A DNA stretch of 64,000 nt from Sporosarcina koreensis (GCF_001531445.1 NZ_LQYA01000003.1:54009-118008); one strand, 5' to 3'; shown: positions 17,731 through 29,240, numbered from the stretch's first letter. Notes: generated by a model from the letters alone, not told the origin. Translations and numbers: made by a program.

Positions 17731-18156
17731 GTGGCTAAAAAAGTAACCAAAATCGTGAAATTGCAAATCCCTGCAGGTAAAGCTAACCCAGCTCCACCGG
17801 TTGGACCGGCGCTAGGTCAAGCAGGTGTCAACATCATGGGATTCTGTAAAGATTTCAACGCACGTACAGCGGATCAAGCAGGCCTAATCATTCCTGTTGA
17901 AATAACTGTATTTGAGGACCGTTCATTCACTTTTATTACAAAAACTCCACCAGCAGCAGTATTGCTGAAAGTTGCAGCTAATCTTCAAAAAGGTTCAGGT
18001 GAACCAAACAAAAAGAAGGTAGCTACTGTAAAACGTGATAAAGTTCGCGAAATTGCAGAACAAAAGATGCAGGACCTAAACGCAGCATCGGTTGAAGCGG
18101 CGATGGCAATGGTTGAAGGTACTGCGCGCAGTATGGGAATCACGATCGAAGACTGA
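17731..18156 (+). CDS. rplK: 50S ribosomal protein L11
   Basis: 141 residues. The N-terminal domain [28 protein letters not shown] carries the proline-rich thiopeptide-facing helix. The C-terminal rRNA-binding domain ends with [12 protein letters not shown]. The start is GTG 17731, seven bases after AAGGAGGTG; the longer frame from 17680 overlaps the leader hairpin and is not used. L11 sits at the GTPase-associated centre. Confidence 0.98.
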   Translation: MAKKVTKIVKLQIPAGKANPAPPVGPALGQAGVNIMGFCKDFNARTADQAGLIIPVEITVFEDRSFTFITKTPPAAVLLKVAANLQKGSGEPNKKKVATVKRDKVREIAEQKMQDLNAASVEAAMAMVEGTARSMGITIED

Positions 18157-18187
18157 TCGCGATAAACAAACGCGTTTCTTTGTAGTG

Positions 18188-18220
18188 GGGGTTGCGCTTG
18201 TTCCTTGGAACACGCAACCC
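18188..18220 (+). promoter_or_regulatory. Long hairpin in the rplK-rplA gap
   Basis: GGGTTGCG pairs with CGCAACCC, and inside it TGTTCC pairs with GGAACA, giving a near-continuous 14-bp stem. There is no T tract, so it is probably a processing or spacing element rather than a terminator. Confidence 0.6.
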
Positions 18221-18226
18221 TTATTC

Positions 18227-18253
18227 GTGGGAGGTTCAATCCGTTAAAACCAC
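18227..18253 (+). promoter_or_regulatory. Candidate L1-binding site before rplA
   Basis: GTGGGAGG followed by TTCAATCC and then CCAC at 18250-18253 repeats the layout of the site before rplK, 20 bp upstream of the rplA start. It is a probable second contact or translational operator for L1. Confidence 0.5.
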
Positions 18254-18272
18254 AAACGAGGAGGAAATTTTA

Positions 18273-18971
18273 ATGGCTAAAAGAGGTAAAAAGTTCACTG
18301 AAGCGGCGAAGCTTGTCGATCGCACGCAAGTGTATGACTTGAAAGAAGCGATTGAGCTTGCGAAGAAAACAAGCACAGTCAACTTTGACGCAACTGTTGA
18401 AGTCGCATTCCGTCTAGGAATCGACACTCGTAAAAACGACCAGCAAATCCGTGGAGCAGTCGTGCTTCCGAACGGTACTGGTAAAACTCAACGCGTTCTC
18501 GTTTTCGCAAAAGGCGAAAAGTTGAAAGAAGCGGAAGCTGCTGGTGCAGACTATGCAGGCGATGCAGAGTACATTACTAAAATCCAACAAGGTTGGTTCG
18601 ATTTCGACGTTATCGTTGCAACTCCGGACATGATGGGCGAAGTTGGTAAAATCGGTCGGGTATTGGGACCAAAAGGCTTGATGCCAAACCCTAAAACAGG
18701 CACAGTAACATTTGATGTTGCGAAAGCTGTTGCGGAAATCAAAGCAGGTAAAGTTGAATACCGTGCGGACAAAGCGGGTATCATCCACGCGCCAATCGGA
18801 AAAGCTTCTTTCGACAACGAAAAGCTTGAAGAAAACTTCACAACTGTTTTTGAAACAATCCAAAAAGCTAAACCAGCTGCAGCTAAAGGAACTTACATGA
18901 AGTCAGTGAACATCACGACTACTATGGGTCCTGCGGTTAAAGTTGATCCGTCAACTGTAGTTGTTAAATAA
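18273..18971 (+). CDS. rplA: 50S ribosomal protein L1
   Basis: 232 residues from [17 protein letters not shown]. The conserved L1 core is visible ([33 protein letters not shown], with the [10 protein letters not shown] hinge signature). It binds the mobile L1 stalk of 23S rRNA and, by family precedent, its own mRNA. The start at 18273 follows GAGGAGG. Followed by a promoter and the L10 leader. Confidence 0.98.
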   Translation: MAKRGKKFTEAAKLVDRTQVYDLKEAIELAKKTSTVNFDATVEVAFRLGIDTRKNDQQIRGAVVLPNGTGKTQRVLVFAKGEKLKEAEAAGADYAGDAEYITKIQQGWFDFDVIVATPDMMGEVGKIGRVLGPKGLMPNPKTGTVTFDVAKAVAEIKAGKVEYRADKAGIIHAPIGKASFDNEKLEENFTTVFETIQKAKPAAAKGTYMKSVNITTTMGPAVKVDPSTVVVK

Positions 18972-18977
18972 AAAACA

Positions 18978-19006
18978 TTGACAAGCTTGAAATCTTATAG
19001 TAAGAT
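18978..19006 (+). promoter_or_regulatory. rplJ-rplL promoter
   Basis: A perfect TTGACA at 18978-18983 is 17 bp from TAAGAT 19001-19006. The same -10 hexamer recurs in the rplM and possible tuf promoters in this window. Confidence 0.75.
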
Positions 19007-19012
19007 TTCGTT

Positions 19013-19155
19013 TGTTGTGAACTAAATCATTTGTACCGTAGACAGCAGGGGCGTATTACAGCTTAATCATCCTGCCGAGGACAAGACGCTCATTTATGTT
19101 AAAGATGACGACTTTTCTGCCCTCGTGGTCTACTTTGTAGATCGTGGGGGCTTTT
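19013..19155 (+). ncRNA. L10 (rplJ) leader with intrinsic terminator
   Basis: A ~140-nt structured leader lies directly before rplJ. It contains the CAGCAGGGGCG...CCTGCCGAGG segment typical of the Firmicute L10 leader and ends in a terminator: 15 bases at 19119-19133 pair with 19137-19151, counting G-U, followed by TTTTC. The L10(L12)4 complex is the known ligand of such leaders. Confidence 0.85.
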
Positions 19156-19198
19156 CATATCGGTATGAATGACCCGAATTCTTACAGGAGGTGTCAAG

Positions 19199-19699
19199 AT
19201 GAGCAAAGTATTAGAAGCTAAACAAGCGGTAGTTGAAGAGATCTCAGGTAAATTGAAATCAGCGGCTTCCGTTGTCGTAGTTGACTATCGTGGTCTAAAC
19301 GTGAGCCAAGTTACGGAACTTCGTAAACAGCTTCGTGAAGCAGGCATCGACTTCAAAGTTTACAAAAACTCAATGTCGCGCCGTGCTGCTGAAGCAGCTG
19401 GACTTGAAGGGTTGAATGAGCATTTGGTAGGTCCAAACGCAATCGCATTTTCAAATGAAGATGTTGTTGCACCTGCTAAAATCCTTAATGACTTCGCTAA
19501 GAAGAACGACAAGCTTGAAATCAAAGCAGGCGTAATTGAAGGAAATGTTGCTTCTGTTGAAGATGTTAAAGCGTTGGCAGATCTTCCATCCCGCGAAGGA
19601 CTTCTTTCCATGCTACTCAGCGTTCTACAAGCTCCAATGCGCAACTTCGCGCTTGCAACAAAAGCTGTTGCGGAGCAAAAAGAGGAACAAGGCGCTTAA
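19199..19699 (+). CDS. rplJ: 50S ribosomal protein L10
   Basis: 166 residues. The conserved N-terminal rRNA-binding part includes [24 protein letters not shown] and [12 protein letters not shown], and the C-terminal helix that docks L7/L12 dimers ends [11 protein letters not shown]. The start is ATG 19199 after AGGAGGTG. Controlled by the L10 leader, co-transcribed with rplL. Confidence 0.98.
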   Translation: MSKVLEAKQAVVEEISGKLKSAASVVVVDYRGLNVSQVTELRKQLREAGIDFKVYKNSMSRRAAEAAGLEGLNEHLVGPNAIAFSNEDVVAPAKILNDFAKKNDKLEIKAGVIEGNVASVEDVKALADLPSREGLLSMLLSVLQAPMRNFALATKAVAEQKEEQGA

Positions 19700-19775
19700 G
19701 TTTACTCAAGTGGCCTGAACAAAAATCTGCGGGATGATTCCCGACAAACTAAAACCTATTTAGGAGGAAAACATA

Positions 19776-20141
19776 ATGACTAAAGAACAAATCCTTGACG
19801 CGATTAAAGAAATGACAGTTCTTGAATTGAACGACCTTGTAAAAGCTATCGAAGAAGAATTCGGCGTAACTGCTGCAGCTCCAGTTGCAATGGTTGGCGG
19901 TGCAGGTGCTGGTGAAGCTGCTGCTGAGCAAACTGAATTCGACGTAGTTCTTGCATCTGCAGGAGACCAAAAAATCAAAGTTATCAAAGTTGTTCGCGAA
20001 CTTACTGGCCTAGGCTTGAAAGAAGCGAAAGAAGTAGTTGATAACGCTCCTAAAGCAATCAAAGAAGGCGTTTCTAAAGAAGAAGCTGAAGAAATGAAAG
20101 CTAAACTTGAAGAAGTTGGCGCAGGCGTAGAAGTTAAGTAA
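19776..20141 (+). CDS. rplL: 50S ribosomal protein L7/L12
   Basis: 121-residue acidic stalk protein. The N-terminal dimerisation part ([26 protein letters not shown]), an alanine/glycine-rich hinge (~37-55), and the C-terminal factor-binding domain ([27 protein letters not shown]) are all clear. AGGAGG precedes the ATG. A strong terminator closes the operon. Confidence 0.98.
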   Translation: MTKEQILDAIKEMTVLELNDLVKAIEEEFGVTAAAPVAMVGGAGAGEAAAEQTEFDVVLASAGDQKIKVIKVVRELTGLGLKEAKEVVDNAPKAIKEGVSKEEAEEMKAKLEEVGAGVEVK

Positions 20142-20153
20142 TTTTTGAATAAT

Positions 20154-20198
20154 GAAGAAAGGCTCGTCAATCGGGACGGGCTTTTCTTCGTTTTTTTA
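20154..20198 (+). terminator. Terminator after rplL
   Basis: GAAGAAAGGCTCGTC and GACGGGCTTTTCTTC pair almost fully around a short loop, followed by seven T. Confidence 0.9.
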
Positions 20199-20240
20199 TC
20201 TTAAAAAATGGGCAACCTTTCGGGAGGAAGGAGGATCAGA

Positions 20241-20849
20241 ATGTCTGAGCATTACTATTCAAAAAATCCAACAGTGAAAAGTGATCCGAAGGAATGGCAA
20301 GCGACATTGCGCGATAAACGGCTGCGCTTCAAGACGGATGCGGGTGTATTCAGCAAGGGAGAAGTGGATTTCGGTTCTCGTTTATTAGCGGAAACGTTCA
20401 CTATTCCCGATGTGGAAGGTGACGTGCTGGATGTTGGCTGTGGATACGGACCTATCGGATTGTCGATCGCCGCATCTTTTCCGGATCGGATCATCCATAT
20501 GGTTGATGTCAACGAAAGGGCTATGGCGCTCGCAAAAGAAAATGCCGAACTGAACGGCATACAGAATGTGTTGGTCTATCCGAGCGATGCATTGTCGGCT
20601 GTAGAGGCGGAAGGTTTCGCTGCGATATTGACGAACCCGCCTATCCGGGCAGGAAAAGAGACGGTATTCAACATCTATGATGGAGCTTTTGCGAAATTGA
20701 CAGTTGGAGGAGACCTATGGGTTGTCATTCAGAAGAAGCAAGGAGCTCCTTCGACAATGGCGCATTTGACGGAGGTTTTCGGGAATGTGGAAACCGTGGA
20801 AAAGAAAAAAGGATATTTTATACTTAAAGCCAAAAAAATCTTGACCTGA
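20241..20849 (+). CDS. Class I SAM-dependent methyltransferase, RsmC-like (YbxB family)
   Basis: 202 residues. A short N-terminal extension (MSEHYYSKNPTVKSD) precedes a Rossmann methyltransferase fold with the SAM motif DVLDVGCGYGPIGLS (~60-75), the acidic strand end MVDVNERA, and the catalytic-type LTNPPIRAGK (an NPPF-like motif of guanine-N2 rRNA methyltransferases). The likely substrate is 16S rRNA guanine (m2G1207 type), inferred from family. The start at 20241 follows GGAAGGAGG. It sits between rplL and rpoB as in Bacillus. Confidence 0.88.
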   Translation: MSEHYYSKNPTVKSDPKEWQATLRDKRLRFKTDAGVFSKGEVDFGSRLLAETFTIPDVEGDVLDVGCGYGPIGLSIAASFPDRIIHMVDVNERAMALAKENAELNGIQNVLVYPSDALSAVEAEGFAAILTNPPIRAGKETVFNIYDGAFAKLTVGGDLWVVIQKKQGAPSTMAHLTEVFGNVETVEKKKGYFILKAKKILT

Positions 20850-20869
20850 GAGTTTTGTTGTGCTAGTAT
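20841..20869 (+). promoter_or_regulatory. rpoB-rpoC promoter
   Basis: TTGACC 20841-20846 and TAGTAT 20864-20869 are 17 bp apart, with TGC immediately before the -10 (extended -10). The promoter overlaps the end of the methyltransferase gene. Confidence 0.65.
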
Positions 20870-20966
20870 TGTAAAATGCATAAATAATATAATGCGGTCG
20901 TGTGCCCTTTTGCATAAGATTTGGAAATCTAAGGCATACTGGCAATGGATAAAAGATTGTTAAACC

Positions 20967-21008
20967 GAAAATGAGCTCTTGCCAGAACTCGTTTTCTTTT
21001 TGTTTTTT
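20967..21008 (+). terminator. Intrinsic terminator in the rpoB leader
   Basis: GAAAATGAGCTC and GAACTCGTTTTC pair over 12 positions with G-U tolerance around TTGCCA, followed by TTTTTGTTTTTT. It lies ~100 nt after the predicted start of the rpoB transcript and ~65 bp before the rpoB start codon, so it is either an attenuator or partially read through. A second small hairpin AGATTTggAAATCT lies upstream in the leader. Confidence 0.8.
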
Positions 21009-21071
21009 CGATATCATACACTATTTTTATGATTTCGCAAAGGACTAATATTGTTTTGAGGGGTGAAAGAG

Positions 21072-24000
21072 TTGACAGGTCATTTAGTTCAGTATGGTCA
21101 ACACCGTCAGCGCAGAAGCTTTGCGCGGATCAATGAAGTTCTCGAGCTGCCGAATTTGATTGAAATCCAGACGGCATCTTATGAGTGGTTCCTGGAAGAA
21201 GGTTTGCGGGAAATGTTCCGCGATATTTCTCCGATCCAGGATTTCACGGGTAATCTTTCGTTGGAATTCATTGATTATCAACTTGGTGAACCGAAATACC
21301 CTGTTGATGAATCAAAAGAGCGTGACGTTACGTATGCAGCGCCGTTGCGCGTAAAAGTACGCTTGCACAACAAGGAAACGGAAGAAGTGAAGGAACAGGA
21401 CGTTTTCATGGGCGACTTCCCGCTTATGACCGAAAACGGGACGTTCATTATCAACGGTGCGGAGCGGGTTATCGTATCCCAGCTCGTTCGATCTCCGAGC
21501 GTCTACTTCAACGATAAGACGGACAAGAACGGAAAACGCGGATTTGCTGCGACTGTCATTCCGAACCGCGGTGCATGGCTCGAGTATGAGACTGACGCGA
21601 AAGATGTAGTCCATGTCCGAATCGACCGTACCCGTAAATTGCCGATTACCGTCCTTCTTCGGGCGCTTGGATTTTCAACGGATCAAGAAATCATTGATTT
21701 GATTGGAGATAACGAGTATTTGCGCAATACGCTTGAAAAGGATAACACGGAAACTTCGGAGAAAGCCTTGCTTGAAATCTACGAACGTCTTCGTCCCGGT
21801 GAGCCACCAACGTTGGACAGCGCGAAAAGCCTGCTGTATTCCCGCTTCTTCGACCCGAAAAGGTATGATTTGGCGAATGTCGGCCGTTATAAAATGAACA
21901 AAAAGCTACATTTGCAAAACCGCCTGTTCAATCAAACGGTTGCAGAAACACTGGCAGACCCTGAAACAGGTGAAATTTTAGTTGAGAAGGATCAGCTGCT
22001 AGACCGTCGGACATTGGATCGTCTGTTGCCTCATCTTGAAAAAGGCGTTGGCATTCAGGAAGTATCGCATATTGGCGGAGTTCTGGAAGACGACATCACA
22101 ATCCAGACAATCAAGATCTATGCTCCAAAAAGCGAAGAGAAGCAAGTGATCAATGTCATTTCGAATGTGAGCATCGATGAATCGGTGAAAAATGTGACAC
22201 CTGCGGATATCGTCGCTTCCATTAGCTATTTCTTTAACTTGCTCCACGGCGTTGGAAACACGGATGATATCGACCATCTCGGAAACCGGCGCCTGCGTTC
22301 TGTAGGTGAATTGCTTCAAAACCAATTCCGGATCGGGTTATCCCGTATGGAACGTGTTGTTAAGGAACGAATGTCCATCAATGACACGCAATCAATCGTA
22401 CCTCAGCAATTGATCAATATCAGACCGGTCATCGCTTCCATCAAGGAATTCTTCGGCAGCTCTCAGTTGTCCCAATTCATGGACCAGACGAATCCGCTTG
22501 CCGAATTGACGCATAAACGACGTCTATCTGCACTAGGACCAGGCGGACTGACGAGAGAACGTGCGGGCATGGAAGTCCGTGACGTTCACTACTCCCACTA
22601 CGGACGTATGTGTCCGATTGAAACACCGGAAGGTCCGAACATCGGATTGATCAACTCTCTTTCAACGTTTGCGAGAGTGAATAAGTTCGGTTTCATTGAA
22701 ACTCCCTATCGGAAGGTTGATCCTGAAACTGGGCGCGTCACTCACCAAATCGATTATTTGACTGCGGATATCGAGGATAACTATGTCGTTGCACAGGCGA
22801 ATGCGCCGCTCAATGAAGATGGTTCCTACGTCAATGAAGAAGTCGTCGGCCGTTTCCAAGGAGATAACACAGTGTTCAAGCGCGAACAGATAGACTATAT
22901 GGATGTATCTCCAAAGCAAGTCGTGTCTGCAGCGACTGCTTGTATCCCGTTCCTTGAAAACGATGACTCCAACCGTGCATTGATGGGTGCGAACATGCAA
23001 CGTCAAGCGGTGCCTTTGTTGAATCCAGAAGCCCCGTTTGTCGGCACAGGTATGGAACACGTATCAGCGCGTGACTCCGGAGCTGCGGTAATTGCGAAAT
23101 ACCACGGAATCGTCGAGCACGTCGAGGCGAAGGAAATCCGAATCCGCCGTATTGAAACGGTGGACGACAAAGAAGTGAAGGGCGACTTGACGATTTATCG
23201 CCTTGAGAACTTCATCCGTTCCAACCAAGGGACTTGCTATAATCAACGTCCGATCGTCAGCGTCGGGGATCGTGTAAAACCGCGTGATATCCTCGCAGAC
23301 GGTCCGTCGATGGATAGCGGAGAGCTTGCTTTAGGCCGCAACGTCCTTACAGCATTTATGACTTGGGACGGTTACAACTATGAAGATGCCATCATCATGA
23401 GCGAACGTCTTGTGAAAGATGATGTCTTCACATCGATCCATATCGAAGAATATGAATCGGAAGCGCGCGACACGAAACTTGGACCTGAAGAGATTACAAG
23501 GGACATCCCGAATGTCGGAGAAGAAGCGCTTCGTAACTTGGATGACCGCGGTATTATCCGTATCGGTGCAGAAGTTCGAGACGGCGACATCCTTGTCGGT
23601 AAAGTGACGCCTAAAGGGGTAACAGAACTGACAGCTGAAGAAAGGCTCCTTCATGCCATCTTCGGTGAAAAGGCGCGAGAAGTGCGCGATACTTCATTGC
23701 GTGTTCCTCACGGTGCAGGCGGTATCGTCCTTGACGTGAAAGTGTTCAATCGTGAAGATGGGGACGAATTGCCACCGGGTGTCAACCAGCTCGTCCGTGC
23801 GTATATCGTTCAGAAACGTAAAATCTCCGTTGGGGATAAGATGGCTGGACGCCACGGTAACAAAGGGGTCATTTCGCGCATCTTGCCTGAATCGGATATG
23901 CCATATCTTCCGGACGGCACACCGATTGACGTCATGTTGAACCCGCTTGGTGTACCATCCCGTATGAACATCGGACAGGTATTGGAGATGCACCTTGGAA

Positions 24001-24605
24001 TGGCTGCGCGGAATCTCGGCGTCCATATGGCTTCGCCGGTATTTGACGGAGCGAATGAAGATGATGTATGGGCGACGATGGAAGAGGCAGGCATGAACCG
24101 TGACGGAAAAACGATTCTTTATGATGGTCGTTCAGGCGAGCCATTTGACAGCCGCGTATCCGTCGGTGTCATGTATTTGATCAAGCTTGCGCATATGGTC
24201 GACGACAAGCTGCATGCTCGGTCGACTGGACCGTACTCGCTCGTTACGCAACAGCCGCTCGGAGGGAAAGCCCAATTCGGCGGACAGCGTTTCGGGGAGA
24301 TGGAAGTTTGGGCGCTCGAAGCTTATGGTGCCGCTTATACATTGCAAGAAATCCTCACTGTCAAGTCAGATGACGTCGTCGGCCGTGTGAAGACATACGA
24401 AGCGATCGTCAAAGGTCAAAGCGTTCCTCAACCGGGTGTCCCTGAATCGTTCAAAGTATTGATCAAAGAACTTCAGAGCCTTGGGTTGGACGTGAAGATG
24501 CTGACAGAGGAATTTGAAGAAATCGAAATGCGCGATCTTGATGATGACGATGATATGCAACCGACAGACGCATTGAATCTCATGGCTGAAGATCAAACGG
24601 TTTAA
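21072..24605 (+). CDS. rpoB: RNA polymerase beta subunit
   Basis: 1177 residues beginning [20 protein letters not shown], read from TTG 21072 in line with the Bacillus start; the GTG at 21063 belongs to the GAGGGGTG ribosome-binding region. The rifampicin-pocket region is wild-type in appearance ([19 protein letters not shown], then [13 protein letters not shown]). The conserved [11 protein letters not shown] and [20 protein letters not shown] segments near the C-terminus are intact. The last ~30 residues are an acidic tail ([10 protein letters not shown]), shorter than in B. subtilis. Followed by rpoC. Confidence 0.98.
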   Translation: MTGHLVQYGQHRQRRSFARINEVLELPNLIEIQTASYEWFLEEGLREMFRDISPIQDFTGNLSLEFIDYQLGEPKYPVDESKERDVTYAAPLRVKVRLHNKETEEVKEQDVFMGDFPLMTENGTFIINGAERVIVSQLVRSPSVYFNDKTDKNGKRGFAATVIPNRGAWLEYETDAKDVVHVRIDRTRKLPITVLLRALGFSTDQEIIDLIGDNEYLRNTLEKDNTETSEKALLEIYERLRPGEPPTLDSAKSLLYSRFFDPKRYDLANVGRYKMNKKLHLQNRLFNQTVAETLADPETGEILVEKDQLLDRRTLDRLLPHLEKGVGIQEVSHIGGVLEDDITIQTIKIYAPKSEEKQVINVISNVSIDESVKNVTPADIVASISYFFNLLHGVGNTDDIDHLGNRRLRSVGELLQNQFRIGLSRMERVVKERMSINDTQSIVPQQLINIRPVIASIKEFFGSSQLSQFMDQTNPLAELTHKRRLSALGPGGLTRERAGMEVRDVHYSHYGRMCPIETPEGPNIGLINSLSTFARVNKFGFIETPYRKVDPETGRVTHQIDYLTADIEDNYVVAQANAPLNEDGSYVNEEVVGRFQGDNTVFKREQIDYMDVSPKQVVSAATACIPFLENDDSNRALMGANMQRQAVPLLNPEAPFVGTGMEHVSARDSGAAVIAKYHGIVEHVEAKEIRIRRIETVDDKEVKGDLTIYRLENFIRSNQGTCYNQRPIVSVGDRVKPRDILADGPSMDSGELALGRNVLTAFMTWDGYNYEDAIIMSERLVKDDVFTSIHIEEYESEARDTKLGPEEITRDIPNVGEEALRNLDDRGIIRIGAEVRDGDILVGKVTPKGVTELTAEERLLHAIFGEKAREVRDTSLRVPHGAGGIVLDVKVFNREDGDELPPGVNQLVRAYIVQKRKISVGDKMAGRHGNKGVISRILPESDMPYLPDGTPIDVMLNPLGVPSRMNIGQVLEMHLGMAARNLGVHMASPVFDGANEDDVWATMEEAGMNRDGKTILYDGRSGEPFDSRVSVGVMYLIKLAHMVDDKLHARSTGPYSLVTQQPLGGKAQFGGQRFGEMEVWALEAYGAAYTLQEILTVKSDDVVGRVKTYEAIVKGQSVPQPGVPESFKVLIKELQSLGLDVKMLTEEFEEIEMRDLDDDDDMQPTDALNLMAEDQTV

Positions 24606-24712
24606 TGAAACGTATTTGTACAATTGGATAGGGGAGCTCCGAACGCTCCTCTATTTTTAACGATAATGATGAGAGTCCATCGCGGAGATAAGATAAGAGG
24701 GAGGTAGGCTCC

Positions 24713-27700
24713 TTGATAGATGTAAACAATTTTGAGTATATGAAAATCGGCCTTGCTTCACCGGATAAAATTCGTTCTTGGTCTTACGGTGAAGTGAAAA
24801 AACCCGAAACGATCAACTATCGTACGTTAAAGCCCGAAAAAGACGGTTTGTTCTGTGAACGGATCTTCGGACCTACAAAAGACTGGGAATGTCATTGTGG
24901 AAAATATAAGCGCGTCCGTTACAAGGGCGTCGTCTGTGATCGATGCGGCGTCGAAGTGACAAGGCAAAAAGTGCGCCGCGAACGTATGGGGCATATCGAA
25001 CTTGCTGCACCGGTCACACATATTTGGTATTTCAAAGGCATCCCGAGCAGAATGGGTCTTATTCTTGATATGACGCCACGTGCGTTGGAAGAAATCATTT
25101 ATTTCGCTTCTTACGTTGTTGTCGATCCAGCGGATACACCACTGGAACGGAAACAATTGCTTTCTGAGAAGGAATTCAGACTGTACCGTGAAAAGTACGG
25201 CTCGAAATTCCAGGCGCTTATGGGTGCGGAAGCAATTGAACAGCTTTTGATGGCGATTGATTTGGATAAAGAAACGGAAATGCTGAAGGAAGAATTGAAG
25301 ACGGTACAAGGTCAGCGTCGTACACGTGCGATCAGACGCTTGGAAGTCGTCGAATCCTTCCGTAACTCTGGAAACCGTCCGGAATGGATGGTTCTCGAAG
25401 TGTTACCGGTTATTCCGCCTGAATTGCGACCGATGGTACAGTTGGACGGCGGCCGTTTTGCGACATCCGATTTGAACGACCTTTACCGGAGGGTTATCAA
25501 CCGTAACAACCGGTTGAAGCGTCTTCTTGACCTCGGCGCGCCTGGCATTATCGTGCAGAACGAAAAACGTATGCTGCAAGAAGCCGTTGATGCGCTTGTT
25601 GATAATGGACGACGCGGACGTCCGGTTACAGGACCAGGGAATCGTCCGTTGAAATCCCTCTCCCATATGTTGAAAGGGAAGCAAGGTCGCTTCCGTCAAA
25701 ACCTATTGGGTAAACGGGTCGATTATTCAGGCCGTTCGGTTATCGTTGTCGGTCCTAACTTGAAAATGTATCAATGTGGACTTCCGAAAGAGATGGCCAT
25801 TGAATTATTCAAGCCTTTCGTCATGAAAGAATTGGTAGAACGCGGACTTGCTCATAACATCAAGAGTGCAAAACGTAAAATTGAACGTTTGCATTCCGAA
25901 GTTTGGGATGTCCTCGAAGACGTCATTAAGGAGCATCCGGTCTTACTAAACCGTGCCCCTACTCTTCATAGACTTGGAATCCAGGCATTCGAACCGATGT
26001 TGGTGGAAGGCCGTGCCATCCAGCTTCATCCACTCGTATGTACAGCTTATAACGCTGACTTTGACGGTGACCAAATGGCTGTTCACGTTCCGCTTTCGGC
26101 TGAAGCTCAAGCTGAAGCTCGTTTGCTAATGCTTGCCGCGCAAAACATCTTGAACCCGAAAGACGGAAAACCGGTAGTTACACCATCCCAGGATATGGTT
26201 TTGGGCAACTACTACCTTACGTTGGAAAGGGAAGGGTCGATCGGTGAAGGGGCAATTTTCAGCAATATGAACGAGGCTTTGATTGCCTATCAAACTGGCC
26301 ATGTCCATTTGCATACAAGAATCGCCATCCAAGCTGGTTCTCTGAACAACCCAACATTTACAGAAGAACAGAACCGCAAGCTTTTATTGACAACAATCGG
26401 GAAGCTCATTTTCAATGAAATCCTTCCTGAAACGTTCCCATACATCAATGAACCGACGAATCACAATCTGCAGATTGAGACGCCGGATAAATATTTCATC
26501 GATGGTACGGTCAATGTAAAAGAGCATATTCAGAATGCGGAGATCGTCCTTCCGTTCCGTAAAAAGATTCTCGGAAACATCATCGCGGAAATCTTCAAGA
26601 AGTTCCACATTACGGAAACTTCAAGAATGCTTGACCGGATGAAAAACCTTGGATTCAGATATTCAACTCGCGCAGGCATCACGGTCGGTATTTCAGACAT
26701 CGTCGTATTGCCGAACAAAGATGAAATACTGCAAGAGGCGCAAGATAAAGTGGATAAAGTGACGCAACAATTCCGCCGTGGTCTTATTACGGAAGAAGAG
26801 CGTTATGACCGTGTCATTTCTTACTGGAGCAATGCGAAGGACGTCATCCAGGATAAACTGATGGACTCCCTTGAAAATACAAACCCTATTTACATGATGA
26901 GTGACTCAGGCGCCCGTGGTAACGCGTCCAACTTCACACAGCTCGCGGGAATGAGGGGACTGATGGCCAACCCGGCAGGCCGGATCATCGAGTTGCCAAT
27001 CAAGTCATCGTTCCGTGAAGGATTGACAGTACTCGAGTACTTCATTTCTACACATGGTGCCCGTAAAGGTCTTGCGGATACAGCGTTGAAAACTGCCGAC
27101 TCAGGTTACTTGACACGACGTCTCGTTGACGTTGCGCAAGATGTCATCGTACGTGAAGACGATTGTGGAACGGACAGAGGTCTGCAAATCAGTGCGCTTA
27201 CTGAAGGAACAGAAATTATCGAAACGTTGGAAGAGCGTATTGAAGGCCGTCATACGAAGAAAACGATCCGTCATCCGGAAACGGGCGAAGTGATTGTTCC
27301 TAAAGATGGTCTTGTCACTGCCGATCTTGCGAATGAAATCATCAGCGCAGGCATCGAAACAGTTACAATCCGCTCCGCGTTCACGTGTAATACAAAACAC
27401 GGTATTTGTAAAAAATGTTACGGCATCAACCTTGCAACAGGGGAAGCGGTCGAAGTTGGCGAAGCGGTCGGTATTATCGCTGCGCAATCGATCGGTGAGC
27501 CTGGTACACAGCTTACGATGCGTACATTCCATACAGGTGGAGTTGCCGGGGATGACATTACGTCCGGTCTTCCGCGTATCCAAGAGATTTTCGAATCCCG
27601 GAACCCGAAAGGGCAAGCGGTCATCTCTGAGATCAAAGGTGAAGTCACTGAGATTGACGAAATTCGGGAAGGGCAGAAGGAAATCACAATTCAAGGGGAA

Positions 27701-28306
27701 GTCGAGACGCGCAAGTATCTCGCTCCATATAATGCCCGCTTGAAAGTGCAAGTCGGCGATTCGATCGATCGTGGGGATAGCATCACTGAAGGTTCCATCG
27801 ATCCGAAAGAATTGATCATCGTCAAAGACGTCGCGACTGTACAAGAATACCTTCTTAAAGAAGTTCAGAAAGTATACCGTATGCAAGGTGTTGAAATCGG
27901 AGATAAGCACGTTGAGGTGATGGTTCGCCAAATGCTTCGAAAAGTTCGTGTCATCGAAGCTGGAGACACGGATCTACTTCCGGGCTCGTTGCTCGATATC
28001 CACCAATTCGCCGAAGCGAACGCAAAAGTACTGAAAAGCGGGAAAGTGCCGGCTACATCACGTCCGGTAATTCTCGGTATTACGAAAGCTTCGCTTGAAA
28101 CGGAATCCTTCTTGTCAGCGGCATCCTTCCAAGAAACGACTCGTGTCCTAACAGATGCAGCGATCAAAGGAAAAACGGATGAATTGCTCGGTCTGAAGGA
28201 AAACGTCATTATCGGTAAACTCGTTCCAGCTGGAACAGGCATGCAACGCTATCGTCAAATTCAGATGGAACAAGATGAAGAGGCGACAGCAGCGGTTGTC
28301 GAATAA
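24713..28306 (+). CDS. rpoC: RNA polymerase beta' subunit
   Basis: 1197 residues starting at TTG 24713 ([20 protein letters not shown]), preceded by GGGAGGTAG. The N-terminal zinc-binding CHCG...CDRCG motif is present, as are the catalytic [12 protein letters not shown] loop, the bridge helix/trigger loop region ([16 protein letters not shown] and [19 protein letters not shown]), and the second zinc site [13 protein letters not shown]. It is the last gene of the operon, closed by a terminator. Confidence 0.98.
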   Translation: MIDVNNFEYMKIGLASPDKIRSWSYGEVKKPETINYRTLKPEKDGLFCERIFGPTKDWECHCGKYKRVRYKGVVCDRCGVEVTRQKVRRERMGHIELAAPVTHIWYFKGIPSRMGLILDMTPRALEEIIYFASYVVVDPADTPLERKQLLSEKEFRLYREKYGSKFQALMGAEAIEQLLMAIDLDKETEMLKEELKTVQGQRRTRAIRRLEVVESFRNSGNRPEWMVLEVLPVIPPELRPMVQLDGGRFATSDLNDLYRRVINRNNRLKRLLDLGAPGIIVQNEKRMLQEAVDALVDNGRRGRPVTGPGNRPLKSLSHMLKGKQGRFRQNLLGKRVDYSGRSVIVVGPNLKMYQCGLPKEMAIELFKPFVMKELVERGLAHNIKSAKRKIERLHSEVWDVLEDVIKEHPVLLNRAPTLHRLGIQAFEPMLVEGRAIQLHPLVCTAYNADFDGDQMAVHVPLSAEAQAEARLLMLAAQNILNPKDGKPVVTPSQDMVLGNYYLTLEREGSIGEGAIFSNMNEALIAYQTGHVHLHTRIAIQAGSLNNPTFTEEQNRKLLLTTIGKLIFNEILPETFPYINEPTNHNLQIETPDKYFIDGTVNVKEHIQNAEIVLPFRKKILGNIIAEIFKKFHITETSRMLDRMKNLGFRYSTRAGITVGISDIVVLPNKDEILQEAQDKVDKVTQQFRRGLITEEERYDRVISYWSNAKDVIQDKLMDSLENTNPIYMMSDSGARGNASNFTQLAGMRGLMANPAGRIIELPIKSSFREGLTVLEYFISTHGARKGLADTALKTADSGYLTRRLVDVAQDVIVREDDCGTDRGLQISALTEGTEIIETLEERIEGRHTKKTIRHPETGEVIVPKDGLVTADLANEIISAGIETVTIRSAFTCNTKHGICKKCYGINLATGEAVEVGEAVGIIAAQSIGEPGTQLTMRTFHTGGVAGDDITSGLPRIQEIFESRNPKGQAVISEIKGEVTEIDEIREGQKEITIQGEVETRKYLAPYNARLKVQVGDSIDRGDSITEGSIDPKELIIVKDVATVQEYLLKEVQKVYRMQGVEIGDKHVEVMVRQMLRKVRVIEAGDTDLLPGSLLDIHQFAEANAKVLKSGKVPATSRPVILGITKASLETESFLSAASFQETTRVLTDAAIKGKTDELLGLKENVIIGKLVPAGTGMQRYRQIQMEQDEEATAAVVE

Positions 28307-28320
28307 ATGATTATTGAAAT

Positions 28321-28352
28321 GGGGAGAGAAAAAATCCTCTCCCTATTTTTTA
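28321..28352 (+). terminator. Terminator after rpoC
   Basis: GGGAGAG and CTCTCCC pair around an A-rich loop, followed by TATTTTTTATT. Confidence 0.85.
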
Positions 28353-28359
28353 TTAATTG

Positions 28360-28388
28360 TTGACATGCTTCTTTACAGATGATAATAT
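28360..28388 (+). promoter_or_regulatory. Promoter for the L7Ae-like gene and the str operon
   Basis: A perfect TTGACA at 28360-28365 is 17 bp from TAATAT 28383-28388, directly after the rpoC terminator. Confidence 0.7.
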
Positions 28389-28433
28389 ACAAAAGGTTGA
28401 TAGTTGAATGTCTGTACTTTGGAGGATGTGTGA

Positions 28434-28682
28434 ATGTCTTATGAAAAAGTCGAGCAGGCAAAGAAGACAATCATCGGTACAAAGCAAACAGTGAAAGCGA
28501 TAAAGTCTGGCGTGGTGAAGGAAGTCGTCATTGCGAAAGATGCCGAACAGAAGCTGATTGACCCGGTAATCTGGGAAGCGGCCCAGCATGGCATTCAAGT
28601 AAGTTATGTCGATTCGAGGGAAAAACTCGGTCTGGCATGCGGCATTCAAGTCGGTGCGTCCGTCGTCGCCATTACTGTATGA
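28434..28682 (+). CDS. rplGB: L7Ae/L30e-family K-turn RNA-binding protein (YbxF)
   Basis: 82 residues. The L7Ae fold is visible with [23 protein letters not shown] (helix-strand with the K-turn-contacting lysines), followed by a C-terminal [11 protein letters not shown]. The Bacillus homologue binds kink-turn RNA; its biological role is not settled. GGAGGATG precedes the ATG. Upstream of rpsL as in B. subtilis. Confidence 0.9.
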   Translation: MSYEKVEQAKKTIIGTKQTVKAIKSGVVKEVVIAKDAEQKLIDPVIWEAAQHGIQVSYVDSREKLGLACGIQVGASVVAITV

Positions 28683-28686
28683 TAGT

Positions 28687-28760
28687 TTTTGTGTGAAGAA
28701 ACACACAAAGACTTTGTTTTTACCCCAAAAATGAACCACCTGGATGTGTGGTCTTACAAA
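28687..28760 (+). promoter_or_regulatory. rpsL leader hairpins
   Basis: TTTGTGTG pairs with CACACAAA just after the preceding gene, and ACCAC/GTGGT forms a second hairpin near 28736-28753. They may slow read-through or bind a ribosomal protein; no specific ligand is suggested. Confidence 0.45.
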
Positions 28761-28785
28761 AAGCACAGTGAAAGGAGGAAATCCG

Positions 28786-29205
28786 ATGCCTACAATTAAC
28801 CAATTGGTCCGTAAACCTCGTAAATCGAAATCGGACACTTCCAAGGCACCAGCACTCGGAAAAAGCTATAATAGCTTCAAAAAGTCGATGACAAATGTCA
28901 ACTCGCCACAAAAAAGAGGTGTTTGTACTCGTGTGGGTACAATGACTCCGAAGAAACCGAACTCGGCTCTTCGTAAATATGCGCGTGTTCGTTTAACTAA
29001 CACTTTGGAAGTGAACGCATATATCCCTGGTGAAGGCCACAACCTTCAAGAGCACAGCGTTGTTCTTATCCGCGGAGGACGTGTAAAAGACTTACCGGGT
29101 GTTCGTTACCACATCGTACGTGGAGCGCTTGATACTGCTGGAGTTACTGGCCGTATGCAAAGCCGTTCGCAATATGGTGCTAAAAAACCAAAAGAAAAGA
29201 AATAA
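28786..29205 (+). CDS. rpsL: 30S ribosomal protein S12
   Basis: 139 residues from [15 protein letters not shown]. The decoding-site loops [11 protein letters not shown] and [14 protein letters not shown] are unaltered at the lysines whose change gives streptomycin resistance. GGAGG precedes the ATG at 28786; the longer frame is not supported. First of rpsL-rpsG-fusA-tuf. Confidence 0.98.
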   Translation: MPTINQLVRKPRKSKSDTSKAPALGKSYNSFKKSMTNVNSPQKRGVCTRVGTMTPKKPNSALRKYARVRLTNTLEVNAYIPGEGHNLQEHSVVLIRGGRVKDLPGVRYHIVRGALDTAGVTGRMQSRSQYGAKKPKEKK

Positions 29206-29240
29206 TAACTAAATGATCATTTCGAAAGGAGGAAAACAAT

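Noticed and set aside
27101..27931. 276-codon open frame on the minus strand
   Set aside because: It lies wholly inside rpoC, antisense, has no ribosome binding site and encodes a low-complexity, Phe/Arg-rich product; it is a codon-bias shadow.
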